64,000 bases of DNA from Aurantimonas coralicida DSM 14790 (lineage in GTDB: Bacteria; Pseudomonadota; Alphaproteobacteria; Rhizobiales; Rhizobiaceae), in contig NZ_ATXK01000006.1 in the NCBI RefSeq assembly GCF_000421645.1, forward strand, positions 174,618 to 238,617. The letters run 5' to 3'. A model generated the notes under the pieces. The model searched no databases. It saw nothing but the letters and a program-made list of their open reading frames with translations, and was not told the origin of the DNA. This document shows positions 12,607 through 21,441 of the stretch, in pieces. Made by a program: the position numbers and the translations under genes. The first letter of the stretch is position 1, and every line of letters begins with the position of its first letter.

Positions 12607-13395
12607 GTGGCCTTCGGCGCCTCGGCACGCCGGCGACGGCTGACACTGGGCGAGGTCTCGTCGACCAATACCGTCGCGCTCGAGGCTGCGCGCGCCGGTG
12701 ATCCCGGACCCCTCTGGGTGACGGCCGAGCGGCAGTCGACCGGGCGCGGTCGCCGCGGTCGCAACTGGGTGTCGGAACGCGGCAATCTCTATGCGAGCTG
12801 GCTGCTGATCGACCCGGCGCCGCTGACGCATCTGTCGAACCTGCCTCTGGTGGCGTCGCTCGGTGTCCGCAACGGTCTGGCGCGGCTCGTGGCCGAAAGC
12901 GACACCGTTGCGGTCAAATGGCCGAACGACGTCCTCATCAAGGGTCGCAAGACGGTCGGCATCCTCTTGGAGAGTGAACGTCTGCCGGATGGCCGCATGG
13001 CGGTGGTCGTCGGCTGCGGCATCAACGTCGCCCATGTGCCCGACGACACGCCCTATCCGGTGACGAGCCTTGCGCTGGAAGGCGCGACGCACGATCTGGA
13101 GGCAGTGTTCGGCGCCGTGGCGGCCGAGATGGAGCGGGTGCTGGCGATCTTCGCCGGCGGACGCGGTTTCTCTGCGATACGCAACGAATGGCTGGCCCAT
13201 GCCGTTGGCGTCGGTCAGCCCTGCCGGGTCAATCTCGCCGACGCGGTCCTGACGGGACGGTTCGAGGCCCTCGACGAACACGGCCTCCTGTTGCTGCGGG
13301 ACGCGGCCGGACGCGTGACCGCGGTTTCGGCTGGCGATCTGTTTTTTCTGGAGCGGGACGAGCGCGTGGCGCCGTCCGGCTCCGGCGCTGCGTAA
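12607..13395 (+). CDS. birA: Biotin--[acetyl-CoA-carboxylase] ligase (monofunctional BirA)
   Basis: 262 residues from the GTG at 12607, two bases after the nuoN stop; a CTG at 12601 is a less likely start. The enzyme forms biotinyl-AMP and transfers biotin to the carrier domains of acetyl-CoA, propionyl-CoA and pyruvate carboxylases. Family motifs seen are SSTNTVALEAARAG, the adenylate loop TGRGRRGRNW, KWPNDVLIKGRKTVGILLE and VVGCGINV, then an SH3-like C-terminus. There is no N-terminal helix-turn-helix, so it cannot act as the DNA-binding repressor that E. coli BirA is. The nuoN-birA-rnj order is typical of Rhizobiales. Confidence 0.93.
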   Translation: MAFGASARRRRLTLGEVSSTNTVALEAARAGDPGPLWVTAERQSTGRGRRGRNWVSERGNLYASWLLIDPAPLTHLSNLPLVASLGVRNGLARLVAESDTVAVKWPNDVLIKGRKTVGILLESERLPDGRMAVVVGCGINVAHVPDDTPYPVTSLALEGATHDLEAVFGAVAAEMERVLAIFAGGRGFSAIRNEWLAHAVGVGQPCRVNLADAVLTGRFEALDEHGLLLLRDAAGRVTAVSAGDLFFLERDERVAPSGSGAA

Positions 13396-13487
13396 AGCGG
13401 CGCACCCGACGACGAATGTGAACTGAAGAACGAAACGATGCCGCCCCGCCAATGCGCGGGTGGCCCACCCAGGAAAGAAGTCTGAAC

Positions 13488-15146
13488 TTGAACCAATTGT
13501 TGTTCGTGCCGCTCGGCGGCATCGGTGAGATCGGTATGAATCTCGCCCTCTACGGCTATGGCCCGGAACATGCACGCGAATGGATCGCCGTCGATGTCGG
13601 CATCTCCTTCGCTGGCGCCGATTTTCCCGGCGTCGATCTCGTCTTCCCGGACATCCGCTTCATCGAGGAACTGGGCGACAAGCTGAAGGGCATTGTCATC
13701 ACCCATGCCCATGAGGACCATTACGGCGCCTTGCTCGACCTTTGGCCGAAGATGAAGGTCCCGGTCTATGCCACTGCGTTTACTGCGGCCATGCTCGCGG
13801 CCAAGCGCGAGGGCGAACCCGGCGCACCCAAGATTCCGGTGACGCAGTTCTCGGCCGGTGACCGCTTCAAGGTCGGTCCCTTCGAGATCGAGGCGATCAA
13901 CGTCACCCACTCGATCCCCGAGCCGGTCGCGCTGGCGATCCGCAGCCCGGCAGGCACCGTCCTGCACACCGGCGACTGGAAGATCGACCCGACCCCGGCG
14001 CTGGGCGCGCCGACGGACGAGAAGCGTCTGCGCGAAATCGGCGACGAAGGCGTCCTCGCCATGATCTGCGATTCGACCAATGCGCTGCGCGAAGGCGTCA
14101 GCCCGAGCGAGAGCGAGGTCTCGGCCTCGCTGGGCGAGATCATCCGCGGGGCCAAGGGGCGCGTCGCCGTCACCACCTTCTCGTCGAATGTCGGCCGCAT
14201 CCGCTCGATCGCTGCCGCGGCGCGCGACGCCGGACGCCAGGTGCTGCTGATGGGCCGCTCCATGCGGCGCGTCGTCGATGTGTCGACCGAGCTCGGCTAC
14301 ATGGACGGCATCCCGCCGTTCCTCGGCGAGCAGGATTTCGGCTACATCCCGCCGGAGAAGGCCGTCATCATCCTGACCGGCAGCCAGGGCGAGACCCGTG
14401 CGGCGCTGGCGCGGCTGTCGCGCGATGAGCACCCGACCGTGGCGCTGTCCCAGGGCGATCTCGTCATCTTCTCGTCGCGGGCGATCCCCGGCAACGAGAA
14501 GCTGATCATCGACATCAAGAACGCGCTCATCGAGCGCGGCGTGCAGATCCTCGAGGACGGCGAGAAGCTCGTCCATGTGTCGGGCCATCCGCGTCGCAGC
14601 GAGATGCGCCAGATGTATGAATGGGTTCGTCCGACGATCGCCGTGCCGGCCCATGGCGAGGCCGCGCATCTGAGCGCTCATGCCAAGCTGGCGCGCGAAC
14701 TTGGCGTCAAGCAGGTCGTGCCCGCCCGCAACGGCAAGGTGGTGCAGTTGTCGCCGGGCGCCGCGAGCGTCATCGCCGACGTTCCGGTCGGTCGCCTCTT
14801 CAAGGACGGCCGCCTGATCGGCACCGCCGAGGCGATGGGCGTCAACGAGCGTCGCCGCCTGTCCTTCGTCGGCCATGTGTCGGTGCTGGTCGAGTTGGAC
14901 GCCAAGCTGGAACTGCGCGAAGATCCAGACGTCGTGGCCCTCGGCCTGCCGGAGGACGACGCGGCGGGCGACGAGATGGAGGAGATCCTGATCGACGCGG
15001 CCGCCGGCGCGGTGGAGAGCATTCCGCTGAAGCGCCGCAAGGATCTCGACAAGGTCAGCGAAGCGGTGCGGCGTGCCGTGCGCGGAGCGGCCTTCGAGGC
15101 CTGGGGCAAGAAGCCCATTGCGACCGTCTTCGTGACGCGGTCCTGA
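13488..15146 (+). CDS. rnj: Ribonuclease J
   Basis: 552 residues from the TTG at 13488, which has AGGAAAG at 13471-13477 at good spacing and gives the family-like N-terminus MNQLLFVPLGGIGEIGMN. The ATG at 13452 would add 12 residues with no family resemblance. RNase J is a metallo-beta-lactamase/beta-CASP nuclease with endonuclease and 5'-3' exonuclease activity in RNA processing. The zinc motif THAHEDHYGAL, the GDWKIDPTP segment, the SGHPRRSEM beta-CASP segment and VPAHGEAAHL are present. A 5-bp hairpin (13458-13470, stem GGGTG/CACCC) sits directly against the ribosome-binding site and could affect translation. Confidence 0.95.
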   Translation: MNQLLFVPLGGIGEIGMNLALYGYGPEHAREWIAVDVGISFAGADFPGVDLVFPDIRFIEELGDKLKGIVITHAHEDHYGALLDLWPKMKVPVYATAFTAAMLAAKREGEPGAPKIPVTQFSAGDRFKVGPFEIEAINVTHSIPEPVALAIRSPAGTVLHTGDWKIDPTPALGAPTDEKRLREIGDEGVLAMICDSTNALREGVSPSESEVSASLGEIIRGAKGRVAVTTFSSNVGRIRSIAAAARDAGRQVLLMGRSMRRVVDVSTELGYMDGIPPFLGEQDFGYIPPEKAVIILTGSQGETRAALARLSRDEHPTVALSQGDLVIFSSRAIPGNEKLIIDIKNALIERGVQILEDGEKLVHVSGHPRRSEMRQMYEWVRPTIAVPAHGEAAHLSAHAKLARELGVKQVVPARNGKVVQLSPGAASVIADVPVGRLFKDGRLIGTAEAMGVNERRRLSFVGHVSVLVELDAKLELREDPDVVALGLPEDDAAGDEMEEILIDAAAGAVESIPLKRRKDLDKVSEAVRRAVRGAAFEAWGKKPIATVFVTRS

Positions 15147-15165
15147 TCGAACGGGGGAGGCGCCG

Positions 15166-15570
15166 GTGCTTGGCAGGTTGAACCATGTGGCCCTGGCGGT
15201 GCCGGCGCTTGCCGACGCCGTCGCGCGCTATCGCGACATGCTGGGCGCGACGGTGTCCGAGCCGCAGGCGCTTCCCGAGCACGGCGTCACCGTCGTCTTC
15301 GTTGAGCTCGACAACACCAAGATCGAGCTCCTCGAACCGCTGGGCGAAGGCTCGCCGATCGCCGCCTTTCTGGCCAAGAACCCGAAGGGCGGCATGCACC
15401 ATGTCTGCTACGAGGTGGCCGACATCGTCACCGCCCGCGACCGGCTGGTGGCTGCGGGCGCGCGGGTGCTCGGCGACGGCGAACCGAAGATCGGCGCCCA
15501 TGGCCGCCCGGTGGTGTTCATCCATCCGGGCGACATGTTCGGGACGCTGACCGAACTCGAAGAGGTATAG
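15166..15570 (+). CDS. mce: Methylmalonyl-CoA epimerase
   Basis: 134 residues, GTG start with GGGGGAGG upstream. A vicinal-oxygen-chelate fold enzyme that interconverts (R)- and (S)-methylmalonyl-CoA in propionyl-CoA catabolism. The metal ligands expected of the family are visible: the N-terminal His in GRLNHVALAV, the central MHHVCYEV and the C-terminal Glu in GTLTELEEV. It lies 19 bp after rnj and one base before the DUF1467 gene, the usual Rhizobiales arrangement. Confidence 0.95.
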   Translation: MLGRLNHVALAVPALADAVARYRDMLGATVSEPQALPEHGVTVVFVELDNTKIELLEPLGEGSPIAAFLAKNPKGGMHHVCYEVADIVTARDRLVAAGARVLGDGEPKIGAHGRPVVFIHPGDMFGTLTELEEV

Positions 15571-15571
15571 G

Positions 15572-15838
15572 ATGGGCTGGGTCTCGGGACTGGCGATCTA
15601 TTTCATCATCTGGTGGACATCGCTCTTCGTCATCCTGCCGCTCGGCCAGCGCAGCCAGGCGGATGCCGACGATATCACCCTTGGCACGACCCACAGCGCA
15701 CCGGCGCAGCACCGCATGGGCTGGAAGCTCTTGCAGACGACGATCCTCGCCTGCGTCGTCTTCGCCGCCTTCTACGTGGTCACCCAGGTCTACGGGCTGA
15801 GCCCGGACGACTTCCCGAAGATGATCCCCGGCACCTAA
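15572..15838 (+). CDS. DUF1467 family membrane protein
   Basis: 88 residues. The N-terminal segment GLAIYFIIWWTSLFVILPLG and a second span around LLQTTILACVVFAAFYVVTQ form two transmembrane helices. The motif PLGQRSQAD between them is characteristic of DUF1467, a small alphaproteobacterial membrane family of unknown function that usually lies between mce and proS. The gene begins one base after the mce stop. A small hairpin, CCGGCC-TTGC-GGCCGG at 15858-15873, follows but has no T-run. Confidence 0.92.
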   Translation: MGWVSGLAIYFIIWWTSLFVILPLGQRSQADADDITLGTTHSAPAQHRMGWKLLQTTILACVVFAAFYVVTQVYGLSPDDFPKMIPGT

Positions 15839-15908
15839 CAGGCGCCGGCCGGACCACCCGGCCTTGCGGCCGGACGCAGATGGCCGGAAGGCTTCGCTTG
15901 CCGTGCGG

Positions 15909-16985
15909 TCAATCGCCGATTCGGATGGCGATCTTGCCGATATGGGATTTGGTCAGAAACGCCTCCTGCGCTGCCCTGAGATCGCGCAAGGCGAACGTCT
16001 CGGCGATGACCGGGCGGATCTCGCCGGCCGCGATATAGCCAATGAGATCCGTGAAGATCTCCGGCGGCTGATAGGTGCTGCCGAACAGCGTCAGATCGCG
16101 CAGATAGAGTGTCCGCAGATCGAGCTCGACGATCGGGCCCGCAATGGCACCCGACGTCACGTAGCGCCCCCCATCGCACAGGGTTTCCAGAAGCTGCGGC
16201 CAGCGCGGCCCGCCAACCAGGTCGAGAACGACGTCGAACGCGCGATCCGGAAGATCGGCATCGCGGGCAAGAATTGCGTCGGCGCCAAGGTCGAGAAGCG
16301 CATCGGCCTTTGCCGGGCTGGTCATCGCCGTCACATGCGCACCCCGGCGTTTGGCGAGCTGGATTGCCGCCGATCCAACGCCGCCGGACGCACCGGTGAT
16401 CAGCACACGCTCGGTGCCGAGGGTGGCGCGCTGGATCATGCCCTCCGCGGTGGAGAAAGCGCAGGGGAACGACGCCAGTTCGAGGTCCGAGAGCGGCGAT
16501 TCCACGCGGATCGCATCGCCGGCCGTCACGGTCAGATATTGCGCGAAGGCGCCGTCGCTTTCCGATCCGAGCGTCACGATCGAATCTTTGGACCCCAAGG
16601 GACCGCGCGACTGCATGGTGCGCACCATCACACGTTCGCCGATCCGCGCGGCATCGACCCCTTCGCCGACCGAGACGATCTCGCCGCAGCAATCGGCGCC
16701 CTGGATACGGGGAAAGGACAGGCTGCCCGACCAGCCGCCATCGGCCTCTGAAGCAGCCCCGTAGCCGCCGGATGCGCCCGATGCCGTGTCGCCGCGCACG
16801 CTCTTCGAATACCACCCGGTGCGGGTGTTGATGTCGGTGTTGTTGACCGCCGAGGCGCCCACCCGGATCAGAACCTCGTCGCGGGCCGGCGAGGGAACCG
16901 GGACATCCTCCCGCCATTCCAGCCGGTCGAGACCGCCATGGCCGGTCAGCACCATCGCCTGCATCGTCGCGGGTATCGCCATCAT
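15909..16985 (-). CDS. MDR-superfamily zinc-independent oxidoreductase (quinone oxidoreductase-like)
   Basis: 358 residues on the minus strand, with AGGAGAG (16989-16995 on the plus strand) before the ATG. The N-terminal GroES-like domain has AVNNTDINTRTGWYS and the GADCCGEIVSVGEGV segment. The Rossmann domain has VLITGASGGVGSAAIQLAKR, a typical NAD(P)-binding loop. No structural-zinc cysteine cluster is seen, so a quinone/enone reductase type is more likely than an alcohol dehydrogenase. It is divergent from a tetR gene with two operator copies between them, so it is probably repressed by that TetR and induced by an electrophile or quinone. The substrate is unknown. Confidence 0.88.
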   Translation of the reverse strand: MMAIPATMQAMVLTGHGGLDRLEWREDVPVPSPARDEVLIRVGASAVNNTDINTRTGWYSKSVRGDTASGASGGYGAASEADGGWSGSLSFPRIQGADCCGEIVSVGEGVDAARIGERVMVRTMQSRGPLGSKDSIVTLGSESDGAFAQYLTVTAGDAIRVESPLSDLELASFPCAFSTAEGMIQRATLGTERVLITGASGGVGSAAIQLAKRRGAHVTAMTSPAKADALLDLGADAILARDADLPDRAFDVVLDLVGGPRWPQLLETLCDGGRYVTSGAIAGPIVELDLRTLYLRDLTLFGSTYQPPEIFTDLIGYIAAGEIRPVIAETFALRDLRAAQEAFLTKSHIGKIAIRIGD

Positions 16986-17001
16986 CGTCTCTCCTGAGTG
17001 G

Positions 17002-17045
17002 GTAGAATGGTTGCTCTACTTGCACAGGTAGAGGGACCATTCTAC
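17002..17045. promoter_or_regulatory. Two-copy inverted operator between the MDR oxidoreductase and tetR genes
   Basis: Two 18-bp sites in inverted orientation: GTAGAATGGTTGCTCTAC at 17002-17019 and GTAGAGGGACCATTCTAC at 17028-17045. The second, read on the minus strand, is GTAGAATGGTCCCTCTAC, which differs from the first at two central bases. Each copy is itself a partial palindrome (GTAGA...TCTAC), as expected for a TetR dimer site, and the copies are 26 bp centre to centre. They overlap the promoters of both divergent genes, the expected layout for autorepression and repression of the oxidoreductase. Confidence 0.85.
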
Positions 17046-17048
17046 ACC
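17020..17048 (+). promoter_or_regulatory. Predicted promoter of tetR, placing the transcript start at the ATG
   Basis: -35 TTGCAC at 17020-17025, a 17-bp spacer, and -10 TACACC at 17043-17048. The predicted start is near 17055, one base before the tetR ATG at 17056. An in-frame TAG at 17029 excludes a longer protein, and no ribosome-binding site is visible, so the tetR mRNA may be leaderless. The second operator copy covers the spacer and -10 region. Confidence 0.55.
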
Positions 17049-17055
17049 GTCAAGC

Positions 17056-17577
17056 ATGACCAATACGATGAGAAGGATTGCCGGCGGGCTGGAGCGGGCT
17101 TTTGCGGCAAACGGCTTCGCCGAACCGAGCGTCGAGGACCTGCGCGACGCTGCGGGAGTCAGCCTGCGCACGCTCTACAAATACGCGCCGTCGCGGGAAG
17201 CCATGGTGCTGGCGGCTCTCGACCATCGTCACGAACGCTACATGGCGCTGGTTTTCACCGATCTGCCGGGGAGCGGCGAGGGGGCCCTGGCCACGGTCAT
17301 CGATCGAGTCGCCGAGTGGATGGATCGCGAGGCGAGCCATGGCTGCCTGTTCCATGCGGCGGTGGCCGCCGCCCCGCATGACGAAAAGCTGCGCGCTCTG
17401 CTCGCCCATCACAAGCGGGAAGTGGCGAAAGAGGCGGTCGCAGGAGCGGGTCTCGCCGGCCGCGAGGTCGACGTGACGCTCATCCTGGATGGTCTGATGC
17501 AGAGCTGGCCGCTGCACGGCGATGCTGCCGTCGTGAGCGCGAAGCGACTGGCCGCCTCGCTCGTTCCGGCGGGCTGA
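17056..17577 (+). CDS. TetR/AcrR family transcriptional regulator
   Basis: 173 residues. The N-terminal helix-turn-helix is clear (AFAANGFAEPSVEDLRDAAG, then VSLRTLYKYAPSREAMVLAAL, residues about 14-55). The remainder is an alpha-helical ligand-binding domain with C98 in SHGCLFHAAVAAAP. It is divergent from the MDR oxidoreductase with a double inverted operator between them, so I infer autorepression and repression of the neighbour. There is no Shine-Dalgarno sequence and the ATG sits at the predicted transcript start. The pair lies between DUF1467 and proS, which are normally close together in this order. Confidence 0.9.
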   Translation: MTNTMRRIAGGLERAFAANGFAEPSVEDLRDAAGVSLRTLYKYAPSREAMVLAALDHRHERYMALVFTDLPGSGEGALATVIDRVAEWMDREASHGCLFHAAVAAAPHDEKLRALLAHHKREVAKEAVAGAGLAGREVDVTLILDGLMQSWPLHGDAAVVSAKRLAASLVPAG

Positions 17578-17649
17578 GGGGCAGGCGGGTATCGCGACCT
17601 GACGTGCCGGCGAATATGCGACGAGAAATCGGACATGCGGTCGCAAGGC

Positions 17650-17678
17650 AAAAAAAATGCAAGGCTTTCGCCTTGCAT
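17650..17678 (-). terminator. Rho-independent terminator, minus strand
   Basis: Perfect 9-bp stem (17657-17678) with a GAAA tetraloop, followed on the minus strand by eight U. On the plus strand the hairpin is followed by CCAAAG, so it does not terminate tetR. Confidence 0.85.
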
Positions 17679-17804
17679 CCAAAGTCGCGTGTCTGGATTT
17701 CGCTCCGATGACGTTGATCGGGGCTGCGGCAACTGCCGCGCCGGAAATCGCGTCCTCCCAAGACTAGACCGCAGAAATCGCACCTGCCGGCGCCTTTTGT
17801 TATG
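17650..17804 (-). ncRNA. Candidate small RNA upstream of proS, minus strand
   Basis: A textbook Rho-independent terminator reads leftward: a perfect 9-bp stem at 17657-17678 (ATGCAAGGC, a GAAA tetraloop on the minus strand, GCCTTGCAT) followed by eight U (17650-17657). No minus-strand protein gene lies upstream of it. About 135 bases to its right, a possible minus-strand promoter has -35 GTGACA (17834-17839), a 17-bp spacer and -10 TACGCT (17811-17816), predicting a start near 17804. Between them, on the minus strand, is a perfect hairpin GCGGCA-GT-TGCCGC and a repeated GCGATTTC. No Rfam family is recognised by eye. The rest of the 17578-18017 gap holds nothing else that I can support. Confidence 0.5.
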
Positions 17805-18017
17805 GTCGCGAGCGTATCCAGCCGAATTCGCAATGTCACGCGTTTTTCCGGGCTCGTGTCATTATTCTGCCACGCCGCCCCCAGCGAGGTCCGCAGGCGC
17901 AAATTGGCGCGGAGCTTGCTAACGCGCGCGCCGCCGACTTTCCAATCGCCCGGGGAGCGGTTAAGACGCGCAAAAGCGCCCCTGCGCCAGTCGAACCCCG
18001 CATTCATCGGACGTCCC

Positions 18018-19340
18018 ATGCGCCTGTCGCGATATTTCCTGCCCATTCTCAAAGAGACCCCGAAGGAAGCGGAGATCGTTTCCCATCGGCTGATGCTGCG
18101 TGCCGGCATGATCCGCCAGCAGGCGGCCGGGCTCTACTCGTTCCTGCCGCTCGGCAAGCGGGTGCTCGACAAGGTCTGCGCGATCATCCGCGAGGAGCAG
18201 AACCGCTCCGGCGCCATCGAGCTCCTGATGCCGACCATCCAGTCGGCCGATCTGTGGCGCGAGAGCGGACGCTACGAGGATTACGGCAAGGAGATGCTGC
18301 GCATCGAGGACCGCCACGGCCGCGATCTGCTCTACGGTCCGACCAACGAGGAGATGATCACCGACATCTTCCGGTCCTATGTGCGCACCTACAAGGACCT
18401 GCCGCTCAATCTGTACCATCTGCAGTGGAAGTTCCGCGACGAGGTCCGGCCGCGCTTCGGCGTCATGCGCTCGCGCGAGTTCCTGATGAAGGACGCCTAT
18501 TCCTTCGATCTCGACTACGACAACTCCAAGATCGCCTATGACCGGATGTTCGTCGCCTATCTGCGGACCTTCGAGCGCTGCGGCCTGAAGGCCATTCCCA
18601 TGCGCGCCGACACCGGCCCGATCGGCGGCGAGCTCAGCCACGAATTCATCGTCCTCGCCTCCACCGGCGAGAGCGAGGTCTTCTGCCATCGCGACTATCT
18701 CGATCTGGCCGTGCCGGGCGAGGGCGTCGATTTCGACGATGCCGCGAGCCTCGCCGAAATCGTCAAGGCGTGGACCACGCCCTATGCGGCGACCGACGAG
18801 ATGCACGAGACCGCGACCTGGGACCAGCTTGCGGATGACGACAAGGTCGCCGCCCGCGGCATCGAGGTCGGCCACATCTTCCATTTCGGCACGAAATATT
18901 CCGAGCCGATGAAGGCGGTCGTCACCGGCCCCGACGGCAAGGACGTGCCGGTGCACATGGGCTCCTACGGCATCGGCCCGAGCCGGCTTCTGGCCGCGAT
19001 CATCGAGGCCTCCCACGACGAGAACGGCATCATCTGGCCGAAATCCGTCGCGCCTTTCGATGTCGGCCTGATCAACATGAAGCCCGGCGACGCCGATTGC
19101 GACGCGGCCTGCGAGGATCTCTACCGCCAGATGCAGGCGGCGGGCATTGACGTGCTCTACGACGACCAGGACACCCGGGCCGGCGCCAAGTTCGCCTCCA
19201 TGGACCTGATCGGCCTGCCCATGCAGGTCATCGTCGGGCCGCGCGGCGCCAAGGCCGGTGAGGCCGAGATCAAGCTCCGCGCCACCGGCGAGCGGGAATC
19301 GCTGCCGCTGTCGTCGGTCCTCGCCCGGGTGCAGGCATGA
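18018..19340 (+). CDS. proS: Prolyl-tRNA synthetase, short (type 2) form
   Basis: 440 residues from the ATG at 18018 ([20 protein letters not shown]), the length usual in Alphaproteobacteria. Earlier in-frame starts lack family resemblance. A class II aminoacyl-tRNA synthetase that charges tRNA-Pro. Motif 2 is in [20 protein letters not shown], and motif 3 is in [17 protein letters not shown], followed by the anticodon-binding domain. Like the mitochondrial enzyme, it lacks the roughly 180-residue editing insertion of the E. coli form, so post-transfer editing of Ala-tRNA-Pro must rely on another protein, if any. The stop overlaps the lolC start (ATGA). Confidence 0.96.
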   Translation: MRLSRYFLPILKETPKEAEIVSHRLMLRAGMIRQQAAGLYSFLPLGKRVLDKVCAIIREEQNRSGAIELLMPTIQSADLWRESGRYEDYGKEMLRIEDRHGRDLLYGPTNEEMITDIFRSYVRTYKDLPLNLYHLQWKFRDEVRPRFGVMRSREFLMKDAYSFDLDYDNSKIAYDRMFVAYLRTFERCGLKAIPMRADTGPIGGELSHEFIVLASTGESEVFCHRDYLDLAVPGEGVDFDDAASLAEIVKAWTTPYAATDEMHETATWDQLADDDKVAARGIEVGHIFHFGTKYSEPMKAVVTGPDGKDVPVHMGSYGIGPSRLLAAIIEASHDENGIIWPKSVAPFDVGLINMKPGDADCDAACEDLYRQMQAAGIDVLYDDQDTRAGAKFASMDLIGLPMQVIVGPRGAKAGEAEIKLRATGERESLPLSSVLARVQA

Positions 19341-20641
19341 GCGAAGCCAACGCGGCTGCCGCACCGCCGGCCGGGGCCCGCCATTCGACGCGGCCCTTCG
19401 CTCGGTTCGAATGGATGCTCGCCGGTCGCTATCTGCGCTCGCGGCGCCGCGATGCCGGCGTGTCGGTCATCGCCGGCTTCTCCTTTCTTGGCATCATGCT
19501 CGGCGTCGCCGCGCTGATCATCGTCATGTCGGTGATGAACGGCTTTCGCGGCGAGCTGCTGACCCGCATTCTCGGCGTCAACGGCCATGTCGTCATGTAT
19601 CCGATCGACCGGCCGCTCGACGATTTCTCCGATGTGACAGCCGCGGTCGAAACCGTGCCGGGCGTCGCCTTCGCGATGCCGCTGGTGCAGGGGCAGGTCC
19701 TGGCCTCGGGCCTGGCCAGCAGCAGCACGGGCGCGCTGGTCAAGGGCGTGCGCGGCGAGGACCTCGCCGATCTGAAGCCGGTCTCCGAGAATATCAAGCA
19801 GGGCACGCTCGACGGCTTCAGCGAGGGCGGCGGGCTGGCCATCGGCAGCCGGCTGGCGGAAGCGCTGGGCCTGCGGCTCGGCGACAACATTACCCTAGTC
19901 TCGCCCGACGGCGACGTGACGCCGCTCGGCACGACGCCGCGGGTGAAGGCCTATCCGGTGGCGGCGATCTTCGAGATCGGCCTGTCGGAATACGACGCGT
20001 CCTACGTCTACATGCCGCTCGCCGAAGCCCAGCTCTTCTTCAACCACGAGGGGCTGGCCCAGTCGGTGGAGATCTTCGTCGACGATCCCGACCGGGTGCA
20101 GGACCTGCAGCGCACGATCGAGACCGCGGCGGGGCGTCCGAACTACACGGTGACCTGGCAGACCCAGAACCAGTCCTTCTTCTCGGCGCTGGAAGTCGAG
20201 CGCAACGTCATGTTCATCATCCTGACGCTGATCGTGCTGGTGGCCGCCCTCAACATCATCTCCGGCCTGTTCATGCTGGTGAAGGACAAGGGCCGCGACA
20301 TCGCCATCCTGCGCACCATGGGTGCGACCCGGGGCGCGGTGATGCGCGTCTTCCTGATCACCGGCGCGTCGATCGGCTTCGCCGGCACGCTGGCCGGGCT
20401 GATCCTGGGCGTCGTCTTCTGCCTCAACATCGAGAACATCCGGCAGTTCTTCTCCTGGCTGTCGGGCACGATCCTGTTCAATCCGGAATTCTATTTCCTC
20501 AGCCAGTTGCCGGCCGAGATCGATTCCGGCGAGGTCGTGCTGGTCGTCCTCATGGCCATCGGCCTGTCTTTCCTCGCGACGATCCTGCCGTCCTGGCAGG
20601 CCTCGCGACTCGATCCGGTCGAGGCGCTGCGGTACGAATGA
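19337..20641 (+). CDS. lolC: Lipoprotein-releasing ABC transporter permease LolC/E
   Basis: 434 residues. The inner-membrane permease of the Lol system, which extracts outer-membrane lipoproteins and hands them to LolA. One N-terminal transmembrane segment ([20 protein letters not shown]), a large periplasmic domain (about residues 65-280) and three C-terminal spans with the FtsX-like fold are visible. The cytoplasmic motif [20 protein letters not shown] is diagnostic. It overlaps proS at its start and lolD at its end. Alphaproteobacteria usually have a single LolC/E-like permease that forms a homodimer. Confidence 0.93.
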   Translation: MSEANAAAAPPAGARHSTRPFARFEWMLAGRYLRSRRRDAGVSVIAGFSFLGIMLGVAALIIVMSVMNGFRGELLTRILGVNGHVVMYPIDRPLDDFSDVTAAVETVPGVAFAMPLVQGQVLASGLASSSTGALVKGVRGEDLADLKPVSENIKQGTLDGFSEGGGLAIGSRLAEALGLRLGDNITLVSPDGDVTPLGTTPRVKAYPVAAIFEIGLSEYDASYVYMPLAEAQLFFNHEGLAQSVEIFVDDPDRVQDLQRTIETAAGRPNYTVTWQTQNQSFFSALEVERNVMFIILTLIVLVAALNIISGLFMLVKDKGRDIAILRTMGATRGAVMRVFLITGASIGFAGTLAGLILGVVFCLNIENIRQFFSWLSGTILFNPEFYFLSQLPAEIDSGEVVLVVLMAIGLSFLATILPSWQASRLDPVEALRYE

Positions 20642-21333
20642 TGACAGAGACTTACGCACTTCAGCTCACCGGGGTCGGACGGCACTTCGACCAGGGCGAG
20701 GACCGTCTGACGATCCTCGACGACGCGGCCGTCGGCGTCGCCGCCGGCGAGATGGTGGCGCTCGTCGCCCCGTCGGGTGCCGGCAAGTCGACGCTGCTCC
20801 ACATTGCCGGGCTCCTGGAACGGCCGGACACCGGCGAGGTGCTTGTCGGCGGCCAGCCCTGCGGCACGCTCGGCGACGACCGGCGCACCGAGATGCGGCG
20901 CCGGGCGATCGGCTTCGTCTATCAGTTCCATCATTTGCTGCCGGAGTTCTCGGCCCTCGAGAACGTCATGATGCCGCAGATGATCCTCGGACAGTCGCGG
21001 TCTGCGGCTGCCGAGCGGGCGCGGGAACTGCTCGAATACATGCGGATCGGCAAGCGCGCGGCGCATCGGCCTGCCGAATTGTCTGGCGGCGAGCAGCAGC
21101 GCGTCGCCATCGCGCGGGCCGTGGCCAACGCGCCGCATGTCCTCCTGGCCGACGAGCCAACCGGCAATCTCGACCCCACCACGTCGGGCTATGTCTTCGA
21201 CGCGCTGACGGCGCTGGTGCGCCAGTCGGGCGTCGCGGCGCTGATCGCCACTCACAATCACGAGCTGGCAGCCCGCATGGACCGGGCGATCACGCTCGAA
21301 AACGGCAAGATCGTTCCGCTCCAGCTCGGCTGA
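20638..21333 (+). CDS. lolD: Lipoprotein-releasing system ATP-binding protein LolD
   Basis: 231 residues from the first of two tandem ATGs, overlapping the lolC stop. The ATPase of the LolCDE exporter. The Walker A variant is APSGAGKST, the Q-loop region is [20 protein letters not shown], the signature is [14 protein letters not shown], and Walker B is [12 protein letters not shown], followed by the switch histidine in IATHNHELA. The typical Rhizobiales continuation lolD-dnaE is not present here; a glyoxalase-like gene follows after 108 bp. Confidence 0.95.
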   Translation: MMTETYALQLTGVGRHFDQGEDRLTILDDAAVGVAAGEMVALVAPSGAGKSTLLHIAGLLERPDTGEVLVGGQPCGTLGDDRRTEMRRRAIGFVYQFHHLLPEFSALENVMMPQMILGQSRSAAAERARELLEYMRIGKRAAHRPAELSGGEQQRVAIARAVANAPHVLLADEPTGNLDPTTSGYVFDALTALVRQSGVAALIATHNHELAARMDRAITLENGKIVPLQLG

Positions 21334-21441
21334 CACTCCGCCCGAGGCGTCAAAGCTCCGGTGCGCGCGATTCCGCGTGCGCCGGATCGGCGCCAGCCCT
21401 AACCTGTGCCCCGTTGATCCGGCAAAGAGCGGAGAAGGGGC

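Noticed and set aside
15858..15873. Terminator after DUF1467
   Set aside because: The 6-bp hairpin CCGGCC-TTGC-GGCCGG has no T-run and lies in a generally GC-palindromic stretch, so I mention it only with the gene.
17480..18109. Minus-strand frame in the gap upstream of proS that could explain the lone terminator
   Set aside because: It overlaps the tetR 3' end and proS 5' end, has no ribosome-binding site, and its translation looks like noise. A small RNA explains the terminator better.
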